Of a stretch of DNA of 64,000 bases, positions 34,510-45,461 are shown piece after piece (positions within the stretch are counted from its first letter, which is position 1; each line of letters opens with the position of its first letter). The position numbers and the translations under genes are program-made. The notes below the pieces were generated by a model. The model had not been told where the DNA came from. It saw nothing but the letters and a program-made list of their open reading frames with translations, and did no database searches. Source of the stretch: Acidaminococcus sp. (lineage in GTDB: Bacteria; Bacillota; Negativicutes; Acidaminococcales; Acidaminococcaceae); the NCBI GenBank assembly GCA_022482815.1, contig JAKVOM010000001.1, positions 1,054,001 through 1,118,000 of the forward strand. The letters are read 5' to 3'.

Positions 34510-35574
34510 TTACTTTTCAGGTGCTTTTTCGGGCATTTTTTCTACATATACGCTTTGGCTGGGGAAGGCTGCACTGACGCCGACTTCTTCCATAGCCCTC
34601 ATGAGTGCCAGATTCACTTCTTCTTTGACTTCGTAGTATTCCGTAAAGGAAATAATATGTGTGTAACAAATGATTGTAATGTTGAGACTGCTGTCAGCGA
34701 GCGCGGTAAAAGCGACTGTCATATCTTCATTAAGTATGTGAGGGAGCGACTTCAGCGCGGATTTGATTTTGCTGACGAGTTCTTCCATTTGTTCCGGTGT
34801 TGTGTCATAAGTAACCCCGAGCGTGAGCTCAATGCGGCGGCGGTCACGTTTGGTATAGTTCGTAATCGGAGTACTGATGATCATTGAGTTCGGGATATTA
34901 ACGAGGCCCTGGACCGGGGTACGGACATTCGTACTGCGGAAGGAAATGGACTCTACCACTCCCTCGATGTTATTGCAGACAATCCAGTCTCCGACCCGGA
35001 AGGGGTGATCCAGCATGATAATGCAGCAGGCAAAAATATTGGATAACGAATCCTTGGCAGCCAGGGAAACAGCGAGGCCGCCGATGGATAAGCCGGCAAT
35101 CAGACCGCTGATATCGATATTCCAGAAACTGAGCACCGAAGCTACGGCCAGAATAATGATAAGCAGCCGCACTATCATGGAAATAAAGTTGCTGATGGTG
35201 GCATCAAGTTTCCATTTCCCTTTAGCTGTCAGATACTGGAAAACATAGTTCGTGGAACTGAAGAGATTGTAAAAAATCCAGTAGAACGCGATGATAATGA
35301 GGGTCTTGAAAAAGACGATGGCCGCGTCACCCCAGATTCCGAGTGACAGGGGAGCGGACGTCAGCAAACCGACCATACCTCCGGAAGCAATAGCCATGCG
35401 CCCCGGACGATAAATGGCAGTGGCAATATTCTGGTCAGCATCAATGGGCAGCTTATCCAGAATGAAATGAATGACCTTTATAGAAATTATACGGAAAAGG
35501 ATATAGACAATGACCGTACTGACAAGTACTGTCAGCGCCGGCAGCCAGTCGTGAAGAGCGTAAGAAGTAATCAT
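34510..35574 (-). CDS. MscS-type mechanosensitive ion channel
   Basis: Inner-membrane channel of 354 residues. Three to five hydrophobic segments span residues 1-165, followed by the pore helix region ISGLIAGLSIGGLAVSLAAKDSLSN near residue 185, the beta domain FRVGDWIVCNNIEGVVESI, and a cytoplasmic domain. It releases solutes on hypo-osmotic shock. ATG 35574 is set by AAAGGAGG upstream; a longer frame from 35661 is not supported. It is monocistronic. Confidence 0.93.
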   Translation of the reverse strand: MITSYALHDWLPALTVLVSTVIVYILFRIISIKVIHFILDKLPIDADQNIATAIYRPGRMAIASGGMVGLLTSAPLSLGIWGDAAIVFFKTLIIIAFYWIFYNLFSSTNYVFQYLTAKGKWKLDATISNFISMIVRLLIIILAVASVLSFWNIDISGLIAGLSIGGLAVSLAAKDSLSNIFACCIIMLDHPFRVGDWIVCNNIEGVVESISFRSTNVRTPVQGLVNIPNSMIISTPITNYTKRDRRRIELTLGVTYDTTPEQMEELVSKIKSALKSLPHILNEDMTVAFTALADSSLNITIICYTHIISFTEYYEVKEEVNLALMRAMEEVGVSAAFPSQSVYVEKMPEKAPEK

Positions 35575-35722
35575 GGTACCTCCTTTGGAAGTGCATGGAA
35601 AATAGCAGAAGCGCAGCCGGCATCTCTCAGCCGGATGTGGTGAACAGACAAATTGTAGCATGGGAGGTGCGCACTTGCAAGAAAGTATCGTCGTTGGCGA
35701 AGGTCATTTTTGAGGATACCTA

Positions 35723-35752
35723 TTGACAAAATAGTAAGTTTTGTCTGACAAT
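35723..35752 (+). promoter_or_regulatory. Probable promoter of the glycerate kinase gene
   Basis: A consensus TTGACA (35723-35728) and an 18-base spacer to GACAAT (35747-35752), ending 42 bases before the ATG at 35795. Confidence 0.55.
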
Positions 35753-35794
35753 GAAATAAAATTAGTAACTTTATACGGTATTGGAGGGACCTAC

Positions 35795-37024
35795 ATGACG
35801 TTACGGGATGATGCTCAGTTCATTATGGATGCGGCACTGAAGGCAGCTCTGCCGGACGCTGCCGTGGCAAAGGCTTTGAAGAATAAAGATTTTGGCAAAG
35901 GCAAGGTAGTCGTGGTGGCTATTGGCAAAGCTTCCTGGCAAATGGCCAAGACAGCAGTAGAACTCCTGGGAAACCGTGTTTCTTCCGGAATTGTGATTAC
36001 GAAGTATCATCACTCAAAGGGAGCGCTGCCTCCGCTTGAAATTTATGAGGCAGGGCATCCGGTGCTGGATGAAAATTCGGTCAAGGCAACTGCCAGGGCC
36101 ATTGAAATGGTCAAGAACTTAAAAGCCGAGGACACTGTTCTCTTTTTGATCAGCGGCGGTGGATCCGCTTTGTTTGAAAAACCGCTGCTGCCGCTTTCTG
36201 AATTGCAGCAGATCACTTCGCAGCTGCTGGCAAGCGGCGCCGACATTGTTTCCATGAATACGGTTCGGAAACGTCTCAGTGCGGTAAAGGGAGGTAAGTT
36301 TGCGCTCCTTTGCGCGCCGGCCAAAGTTTACGCCATCGTACTTTCTGACATCATTGGCGACCCGCTTGATATGATTGCTTCCGGACCTGCTTATCCGGAT
36401 TCGACAACTTGCAAAGATGCCCAGAATGTGATTGAACGGTTCCATATTACGCTTTCTCCGGAAGCCAAAGCATGCCTTGCTCAGGAAACTCCGAAAGCTC
36501 TCGATAATGTGGAAACGGTCGTTACGGGAAGCGTCACAGAACTTGCCGCGGCCGGGAAGGCTGCGGCGGAAGCACGCGGCTATAAGGCCGTGGTTCTCAC
36601 TTCGAGCCTCAACTGCCAGGCTAAGGAAGCCGGCAGCTTCCTTGCTGCCATTGCCCGGGAATATCAGCATAAAGGAGAAAAAATTGCCTTTCTTGCCGGT
36701 GGTGAAACTATCGTTCATCTGCACGGCAAAGGGAAGGGCGGCCGTAACCAGGAGATTGCGCTTGCTGCGGCGGACGGTATCCGGGGGATAAAAAATGCCG
36801 CTGTCTTCTCTTTTGGCAGTGATGGAACAGATGGTCCTACTGACGCAGCCGGCGGCTACGCGGATGGAACGACGGCTGACACTCTTGCAAAAGCGGGTAT
36901 TTCTATTCCCAAAGTCCTTGATGAAAATGACGCTTATCACGCGCTTGAAAAGGCAAATGGGCTGATTATTACGGGTCCGACCGGAACGAACGTAAATGAT
37001 TTGTCCGTATTGCTTATTGATTAG
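35795..37024 (+). CDS. Glycerate 2-kinase (GckA/TtuD, MOFRL family)
   Basis: Phosphorylates D-glycerate to 2-phosphoglycerate. It has 409 residues: an N-terminal DUF4147-type domain with FLISGGGSALFEKPLLPL near residue 113 and VRKRLSAVKGGKFA near residue 155, and a C-terminal MOFRL domain with GGETIVHLHGKGKGGRNQEIALA near residue 300 and FSFGSDGTDGPTDAAGGYAD. ATG 35795 follows GGAGGGACCTAC; a longer frame from 35741 begins at the promoter. It could work after the dehydrogenase at 59-949 in glycerate or tartronate use, but the genes are 35 kb apart. Confidence 0.93.
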   Translation: MTLRDDAQFIMDAALKAALPDAAVAKALKNKDFGKGKVVVVAIGKASWQMAKTAVELLGNRVSSGIVITKYHHSKGALPPLEIYEAGHPVLDENSVKATARAIEMVKNLKAEDTVLFLISGGGSALFEKPLLPLSELQQITSQLLASGADIVSMNTVRKRLSAVKGGKFALLCAPAKVYAIVLSDIIGDPLDMIASGPAYPDSTTCKDAQNVIERFHITLSPEAKACLAQETPKALDNVETVVTGSVTELAAAGKAAAEARGYKAVVLTSSLNCQAKEAGSFLAAIAREYQHKGEKIAFLAGGETIVHLHGKGKGGRNQEIALAAADGIRGIKNAAVFSFGSDGTDGPTDAAGGYADGTTADTLAKAGISIPKVLDENDAYHALEKANGLIITGPTGTNVNDLSVLLID

Positions 37025-37209
37025 CAGCAGCGCAGCAAGAAGCTGCTGTGGGCAAGTATTAAAGCCTGCCGGGCCTTTGTTTTTACAGACAGAGTTATAC
37101 TTTTACAAATACGATGCAAAAGCATACATATAAAAAATTCATATCATATATTTGAAAAATTGAACGAATAAGAGTATGATAGGTGCATAAATATTTTGCA
37201 GATGGGAGC

Positions 37210-38532
37210 GTGGGGATTACGAATAAAGAAGCAATGAAGCAGAAAGTATTTGAGGAAATTGACCAGGCTGCTGAAGAATTGAAAGCCTATGCAGCCAGTG
37301 TGGCTGCAGAACCGGAATTTGGGTTCAAGGAATTTAAAACTTCAGAAAAAGTCCAGGCACAATTTGATAAATTGGGAATCCCGTATCGCTCTGGTCTTGC
37401 TATAACCGGTGTCAAGGGTATCCTGAAGGGCAGCAAACCGGGCCCGACGATTGCCATTTTGGGCGAATTGGACGCTATCGGCTGTCCGGAACATCCCATG
37501 GCAAACCCGGATACCGGCGCGGCCCACGCGTGCGGCCATCATATGCAGCAGTCAGCCATGCTTGCCGCCGCTTATGGACTTGTCCGCTCCGGCGTAATGA
37601 AGGACCTGGCCGGCAACGTGGTTTTCTTTGCTGTTCCGGCAGAAGAATATGTGCAGCTTGCTTATCGTAAGAAACTCGTTAAAGAGGGGAAACTTCATTA
37701 TATCCATGGCAAAGGCGAACTGATTTATGAGGGCGAGTTTGATGATATCGACATGGCAATGCAGATTCATTCCCGCAAGAATACGCCGGAACCGACCGTT
37801 GCTATCGGTTCAAGCAGCAACGGATTTATTGGCAAGACGATTCAGTATATCGGAAAAGCGGCTCACGCGGCGGATGCTCCGGATCAAGGCATCAATGCAT
37901 TGAACGCGGCTATGCTCGGAATCATGGGAATCAACTCCCTGCGTGAAACCTTCCGTGATGATGATCATATCCGGGTACATCCCATCATTACCAAGGGTGG
38001 GGACCTCGTCAACAATGTACCGGATGACGTACGGATTGAAACGTACGTCAGAGGTGCTACGATGGAAGCCATCGACAGAACACACAAAAAGGTTGATGCT
38101 GCACTTAGAGCCGGCGGCATGGCTATCGGGGCGCAGGTTAAAATTGATACACTGCCTGGTCAGCTGCCGCTGATCTGCAACCCTACATTGAATGACCTTT
38201 TTGCAGAAAACGCTAAAACAGCGATGCCGGATGTGAAAATTATCGATGCCGGCCATTTCAGTGCTTCTACGGATATGGGAGATGTTTCCCATCTGATGCC
38301 GGCCATCCATCCTTTTATCGGCGGTACGGACGGTCTGCTTCACGGGGCCGATTTTAAAGTGGTAAACTTCAAGGCAGCGGCACTGCTTCCGGGGAAAGCT
38401 TTTGCCGGTATGATCATCGACCTGCTCAGTGATAACGCGGCTAAAGCAAAAGCGCTGCTGAAGGATTACAAACCAGCTTTGACAAAGGAAGAATATATCG
38501 CGAAATTAGATAGCTACTTTAGTGACAAGTGA
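37210..38532 (+). CDS. M20-family amidohydrolase (AbgB-like peptidase)
   Basis: A metallo-amidohydrolase of about 440 residues. Metal-site motifs: GELDAIG near residue 92, HACGHHMQ near residue 112, VPAEEY near residue 143, MQIHSRK near residue 185 and a C-terminal THE-like region in GGTDGLLHGADF. A dimerisation insert lies in the middle. Similar proteins cleave p-aminobenzoyl-glutamate or other N-acyl amino acids; the substrate here is unknown. The start is uncertain: a -10-like TATGAT at 37175-37180 argues against GTG 37183; GTG 37210 is used, and ATG 37234 also fits. Two membrane protein genes follow with 13 bases and then an overlap, forming an operon. Confidence 0.87.
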   Translation: MGITNKEAMKQKVFEEIDQAAEELKAYAASVAAEPEFGFKEFKTSEKVQAQFDKLGIPYRSGLAITGVKGILKGSKPGPTIAILGELDAIGCPEHPMANPDTGAAHACGHHMQQSAMLAAAYGLVRSGVMKDLAGNVVFFAVPAEEYVQLAYRKKLVKEGKLHYIHGKGELIYEGEFDDIDMAMQIHSRKNTPEPTVAIGSSSNGFIGKTIQYIGKAAHAADAPDQGINALNAAMLGIMGINSLRETFRDDDHIRVHPIITKGGDLVNNVPDDVRIETYVRGATMEAIDRTHKKVDAALRAGGMAIGAQVKIDTLPGQLPLICNPTLNDLFAENAKTAMPDVKIIDAGHFSASTDMGDVSHLMPAIHPFIGGTDGLLHGADFKVVNFKAAALLPGKAFAGMIIDLLSDNAAKAKALLKDYKPALTKEEYIAKLDSYFSDK

Positions 38533-38545
38533 GGGGGAAGAAAAA

Positions 38546-39346
38546 ATGAAAAACATCAAACTGCATGTGATTGTAGCCATTATGATTGCCATTGCAGAAC
38601 TGATCGGGGTCAAGTCCTTCCAGGTCGGACCGGGCAAAGTCGTACTGCTGCCGATGCTGTACGCATTAATCCTGGGTGTCCTGACTACTCCGAGCTTCCT
38701 GAAAATTACGAAGCAGAAAGACATGGAAGACGCCGGTTCCCTGATTGGGCTTACGCTGATGCTGCTGATGGCGCGTTATGGTACTCTGGTCGGGCCGACG
38801 CTGCCGAAAATCATCAGTTCCAGCCCTGCTCTGATTCTGCAGGAATTTGGTAACCTTGGTACCTGCCTTTTGGGCGTGCCGCTGGCCGTGGCTCTTGGCC
38901 TGAAACGCGAGACCATCGGCGCGGCTCACTCAGTGGCCCGTGAACCGAACGTTGCACTTATTGGTGAACGCTATGGGCTTGATAGCCCTGAAGGCCGCGG
39001 CGTTATGGGCGTTTATATTTCCGGTACTGTATTCGGTACCATCTTTGTCGGACTGATGGCAAGCTTCCTTGCAGGCCTTGGTATTTTTCATCCGTACGCA
39101 CTGGCTATGGCTGCCGGCGTCGGCAGTGCCAGTATGATGACGGCTGCTGTCGGGTCTCTTTCCGTAATTTATCCTGAAATGACGGATCAACTGGCTGCTT
39201 TTGGTGCTGCAAGTAACATGCTCTCCGGACTGGACGGGATATACATGTCCATCTGGCTGGCTTTGCCGCTGACGGAATTCCTGTATAAGAAATGCTGCAT
39301 CCTGAAATATGGTCATGTACTGACGAAGGAGGAGGAACAAGAATGA
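38546..39346 (+). CDS. DUF3100-family membrane protein
   Basis: A polytopic membrane protein of 266 residues with about seven or eight hydrophobic segments. AELIGVKSFQVGPGKVVLLPMLYALILG near residue 13 and VAREPNVALIGERYGLDSPEGRGVM near residue 132 match what I know of DUF3100, a family of unknown function. ATG 38546 is preceded by GAGGGGGAA. It overlaps the next small membrane gene by four bases and follows the M20 hydrolase by 13, so the pair may form a two-part transporter for that enzyme's substrate or product. Confidence 0.75.
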   Translation: MKNIKLHVIVAIMIAIAELIGVKSFQVGPGKVVLLPMLYALILGVLTTPSFLKITKQKDMEDAGSLIGLTLMLLMARYGTLVGPTLPKIISSSPALILQEFGNLGTCLLGVPLAVALGLKRETIGAAHSVAREPNVALIGERYGLDSPEGRGVMGVYISGTVFGTIFVGLMASFLAGLGIFHPYALAMAAGVGSASMMTAAVGSLSVIYPEMTDQLAAFGAASNMLSGLDGIYMSIWLALPLTEFLYKKCCILKYGHVLTKEEEQE

Positions 39347-39798
39347 AAGAATATAACTTAGCTGAGACTTTTGTAATCCTTCTTTTGATGGGCGCGCTGT
39401 CCATGATCAGTAATACCATGTCTTCCCATGTGGGAATCCTGGAAGCCATTCCCGGGATGCTGATTCTGATTGCAATCTGCATGGCAGGAATTGCCCTCGG
39501 TAAATATATGCCGGGTCATATTCCTGGTGTAGCCTACGTAGTAACGCTGGGCTGCATTTTGACGTGCCCCGGATTCCCCGGTGCTGATATCATTAACTTC
39601 TATATGAAGAAAGTCGGGTTCGTTGCTCTTTGCACGGTCATCCTGGCTTATGCCGGTGTTTCCATCGGTAAAGATATGGATGCTTTCAGACACACGGGCT
39701 GGAGAATCATGATTTTGAGCTGCGTCATTTTCATGGGTACTTATCTTGGTTCTGCTATTATTGCTCAGGTCATCCTGAAGGCAATCGGACAAATTTAA
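39343..39798 (+). CDS. Small polytopic membrane protein, partner of the DUF3100 protein
   Basis: A protein of 151 residues with four or five hydrophobic segments (about 8-25, 33-50, 60-80, 88-108, 125-148). It is translationally coupled to the DUF3100 gene (ATGA overlap, preceded by GAGGAGGAA). I do not recognise a characterised family; the length and arrangement suggest the small half of a bipartite membrane carrier. Neither half has an ATPase or binding-protein gene beside it, so a secondary transporter is the simplest guess. Confidence 0.7.
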   Translation: MKEYNLAETFVILLLMGALSMISNTMSSHVGILEAIPGMLILIAICMAGIALGKYMPGHIPGVAYVVTLGCILTCPGFPGADIINFYMKKVGFVALCTVILAYAGVSIGKDMDAFRHTGWRIMILSCVIFMGTYLGSAIIAQVILKAIGQI

Positions 39799-39807
39799 TG
39801 TAGTAAT

Positions 39808-39851
39808 AAGAAAGAGGCCGTGAAACATGAAAATTCGTGTTTCACGGCCTC
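39808..39851 (+). terminator. Terminator after the M20/DUF3100 operon
   Basis: GAGGCCGTGAAACA pairs with TGTTTCACGGCCTC around a short loop, followed by a T run. Confidence 0.85.
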
Positions 39852-39864
39852 TTTTAGTATAGAT

Positions 39865-40097
39865 AGTGAAAAATAAAAGCGCCTTTATACAGCATTTAGT
39901 TTCGTCAGCAGCGGTGTGGCAGGGCTTTTGATCCAAATGAAATAATAAAAACCTGAAATTTAGAGATAACCTAAACTTCAGGTTTTATTTTTATAAGTTC
40001 GTTGAAAAATGCTTTAGTCATTTTTCTTCTATGGGCGGACTGCGGAAAGCGTGAAAAAGGGGCTGCGAAATAATGCATACGCATTATTCACAGCCCC
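39865..40097. repeat. Composite intergenic repeat, full copy 2
   Basis: The same block order as 34250-34504: AAAAGCGCC and GCATTTAG blocks, hairpin AAAACCTGAAATTTAG / CTAAACTTCAGGTTTT (39947-39986), then TATAAGTTCGTTGAAAAATG and the hairpin GGGGCTGCGAAATAATG / CATTATTCACAGCCCC (40059-40097). It fills the space between converging transcripts and holds no gene. Confidence 0.8.
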
Positions 40098-40126
40098 TTT
40101 TTCAGGGTGAGTGACCAGGATGGTGA

Positions 40127-41440
40127 TTATTTTTGTTTTTTCTTTTCTTCCTTGACTTTATCAAGGTATTCACTGATGATGCGGACTGCGCAGTAGTCAC
40201 CGCACATAGAGCAATATTCATCAGTACTCTTATTTTTGGCTTTGCGGAATTCCGTTGCTTTAACCGGGTCGATAGCAAGTTTCAGCTGTGCATCCCAATC
40301 CAGCTTCTTGCGGGCGCGGGCCATAGCGAGATCCTGGGCAACGGCGGAAGGCAGTCCCTTTGCCACATCGGCAGCGTGGCCTGCGATGCGGGCAGCAATA
40401 ACACCTTCGCGGACATCGTTGATGTCAGGCAGTCCCAGGTGTTCGGCCGGCGTTACATAGCAGAGGAAGTCAGCACCGTTTACGGCAGCGAGCGTACCGC
40501 CGATAGCGGAGGTAATGTGGTCATAGCCCGGAGCAATATCCGTCACAAGAGGCCCGAGGACATAGAACGGAGCACCGTGGCAGAGACGCTTTTCAAGCTG
40601 CATATTAGTTGCGATTTGGTTGTAAGGTACGTGCCCCGGACCTTCTACCATGACCTGTACGCCTCTCTTCCAGGCACGCTGGGTGAGGGAACCGAGGTTA
40701 ATCAGTTCTGTAATCTGGGTACGGTCCGTAGCATCGGCGAGGCAGCCCGGACGGCAGCCGTCACCCAGACTGATGGTTACATCGTAGCGGGCGCAAATAT
40801 CAAGAATTTCATCGAAATATTCGTAGAAGGGGTTTTCCTTGCCGTTTGCCAGCATCCAGCCGGAGAGGAAGGAGCCGCCGCGGCTGACGATATCCATTTC
40901 ACGGCCTTCATCAATCAAGGTCTTCAGGGCCTGACGTGTAATGCCGCAGTGCATGGTCATGAAGTCAGCACCATCTTTAGCCTGTTCTTCGATGACTTGG
41001 AAAATATCATCCTTGGTCATGTCCGTAACTTTGCCATGAGCCTTGATGGCAGCTACGGTTGCCTGATAAATAGGAACAGTGCCGACCATAACGGTGGAGT
41101 TCTTAATGATGGCGCGGCGGGAAGCATCGATGTTGTTCCCCGTGGAAAGATCCATAACCGCGTCTGCTCCGGCGTCGATGGCCGCCTTTAATTTTTTCAA
41201 TTCAGGTTCCGGATCAGGGAAGGCAGAAGAAGTACCAATGTTGGCGTTGACCTTCGTGGACAGGCCTTCACCGACACCGCGCGGTACCAGATTCGTGTGA
41301 TTGATGTTTGCGCAAATGGCAACAGTGCCTTTGGCAACTCTCTCACGGATGACTTCAGGATCCAGATTTTCCTGACGGGCTACTTCAGCCATGGCGTCAG
41401 TAATCTTGCCGTCGAGGGCGGCTTGACGTTGTGTTTGCAT
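40127..41440 (-). CDS. thiC: Phosphomethylpyrimidine synthase
   Basis: A radical SAM enzyme that rearranges aminoimidazole ribotide into the hydroxymethylpyrimidine phosphate of thiamine. It has 437 residues, the short form common in Clostridia and relatives. GTVAICANINHTNLVPRG near residue 42, the DLSTGNNIDASRR stretch near residue 101, MVEGPGHVPYN near residue 266, and the unusual C-terminal cluster motif CSMCGDYC near residue 411 are present. ATG 41440 follows AAGGAGGAAAAG. It has its own TPP riboswitch, separate from the thiSFGH locus. Confidence 0.97.
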   Translation of the reverse strand: MQTQRQAALDGKITDAMAEVARQENLDPEVIRERVAKGTVAICANINHTNLVPRGVGEGLSTKVNANIGTSSAFPDPEPELKKLKAAIDAGADAVMDLSTGNNIDASRRAIIKNSTVMVGTVPIYQATVAAIKAHGKVTDMTKDDIFQVIEEQAKDGADFMTMHCGITRQALKTLIDEGREMDIVSRGGSFLSGWMLANGKENPFYEYFDEILDICARYDVTISLGDGCRPGCLADATDRTQITELINLGSLTQRAWKRGVQVMVEGPGHVPYNQIATNMQLEKRLCHGAPFYVLGPLVTDIAPGYDHITSAIGGTLAAVNGADFLCYVTPAEHLGLPDINDVREGVIAARIAGHAADVAKGLPSAVAQDLAMARARKKLDWDAQLKLAIDPVKATEFRKAKNKSTDEYCSMCGDYCAVRIISEYLDKVKEEKKKQK

Positions 41441-41457
41441 ATTGCTTTTCCTCCTTA

Positions 41458-41498
41458 ATAAAAAGGAGCTGCTTTTCATTGTAGAAAAGCAGCTCCCA
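41458..41498 (-). terminator. Expression-platform terminator of thiC
   Basis: GGGAGCTGCTTTTC pairs with GAAAAGCAGCTCC and ends in TTTTTATT on the minus strand, between the TPP aptamer and the thiC ribosome site. Confidence 0.85.
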
Positions 41499-41521
41499 AG
41501 CATAAACACACCTGTGAAACA

Positions 41522-41607
41522 CTTTCCTACGTCGGTATTACCCGCGTCAGGTACAAAGGGTCGGCCTCTCGGGCCTCTCAGCAAAAGCACCCCCAGTGCT
41601 CGTTTCC
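41522..41607 (-). promoter_or_regulatory. TPP riboswitch of thiC
   Basis: On the minus strand: GGGGGTGC, GCTGAGAGG, GACCC, TACCTGAC, GGGTAATACCGACGTAGGAAA in canonical THI-element order. TPP binding would favour the terminator at 41498-41458. Confidence 0.95.
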
Positions 41608-41811
41608 TATTCTAGCAGGCATGGCGTGAATTTGCAACACTATATAGCAGCGTAAAGTCGTGTATATTCAGGAGAAAATATCTCGTTTCTAATAATAAAA
41701 ACAATTTAATGCAGGTGTAAAACGTTTTGTAAAAAAATATATAGAAATTAAGAAGATTATGTGACATTTTCTGGAATTCGGTAAATTGTCGTGAAATAGG
41801 AAAAAATTCAT

Positions 41812-41891
41812 TTGTTATTATGATAAATTTGTTATATACTATAGGAGATTAGGGAGACTGTAGATGACGAAATCGTTCGTCATTCATAGTC
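41812..41891 (+). promoter_or_regulatory. Promoter and 5' UTR hairpin of the pyruvate oxidoreductase gene
   Basis: TTGTTA (41812-41817), a 16-base spacer and TATACT (41834-41839). The predicted transcript begins near 41846 and soon forms a hairpin: ATGACGAA pairs with TTCGTCAT around ATCG, extended by GACT (41856-41859) with AGTC (41888-41891). The ribosome site AAGAGGGGC follows. Such 5' stems often stabilise abundant mRNAs; that role is inferred. The other bases from 41610 to 41811 are AT-rich with no gene seen. Confidence 0.6.
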
Positions 41892-41920
41892 ATTTATCTA
41901 AGAAAGAGGGGCTTTGAACA

Positions 41921-45430
<3,510 letters not shown>

Positions 45431-45461
45431 GCTTCTTTGAATCGGTAATTCGGTTCTCAAA

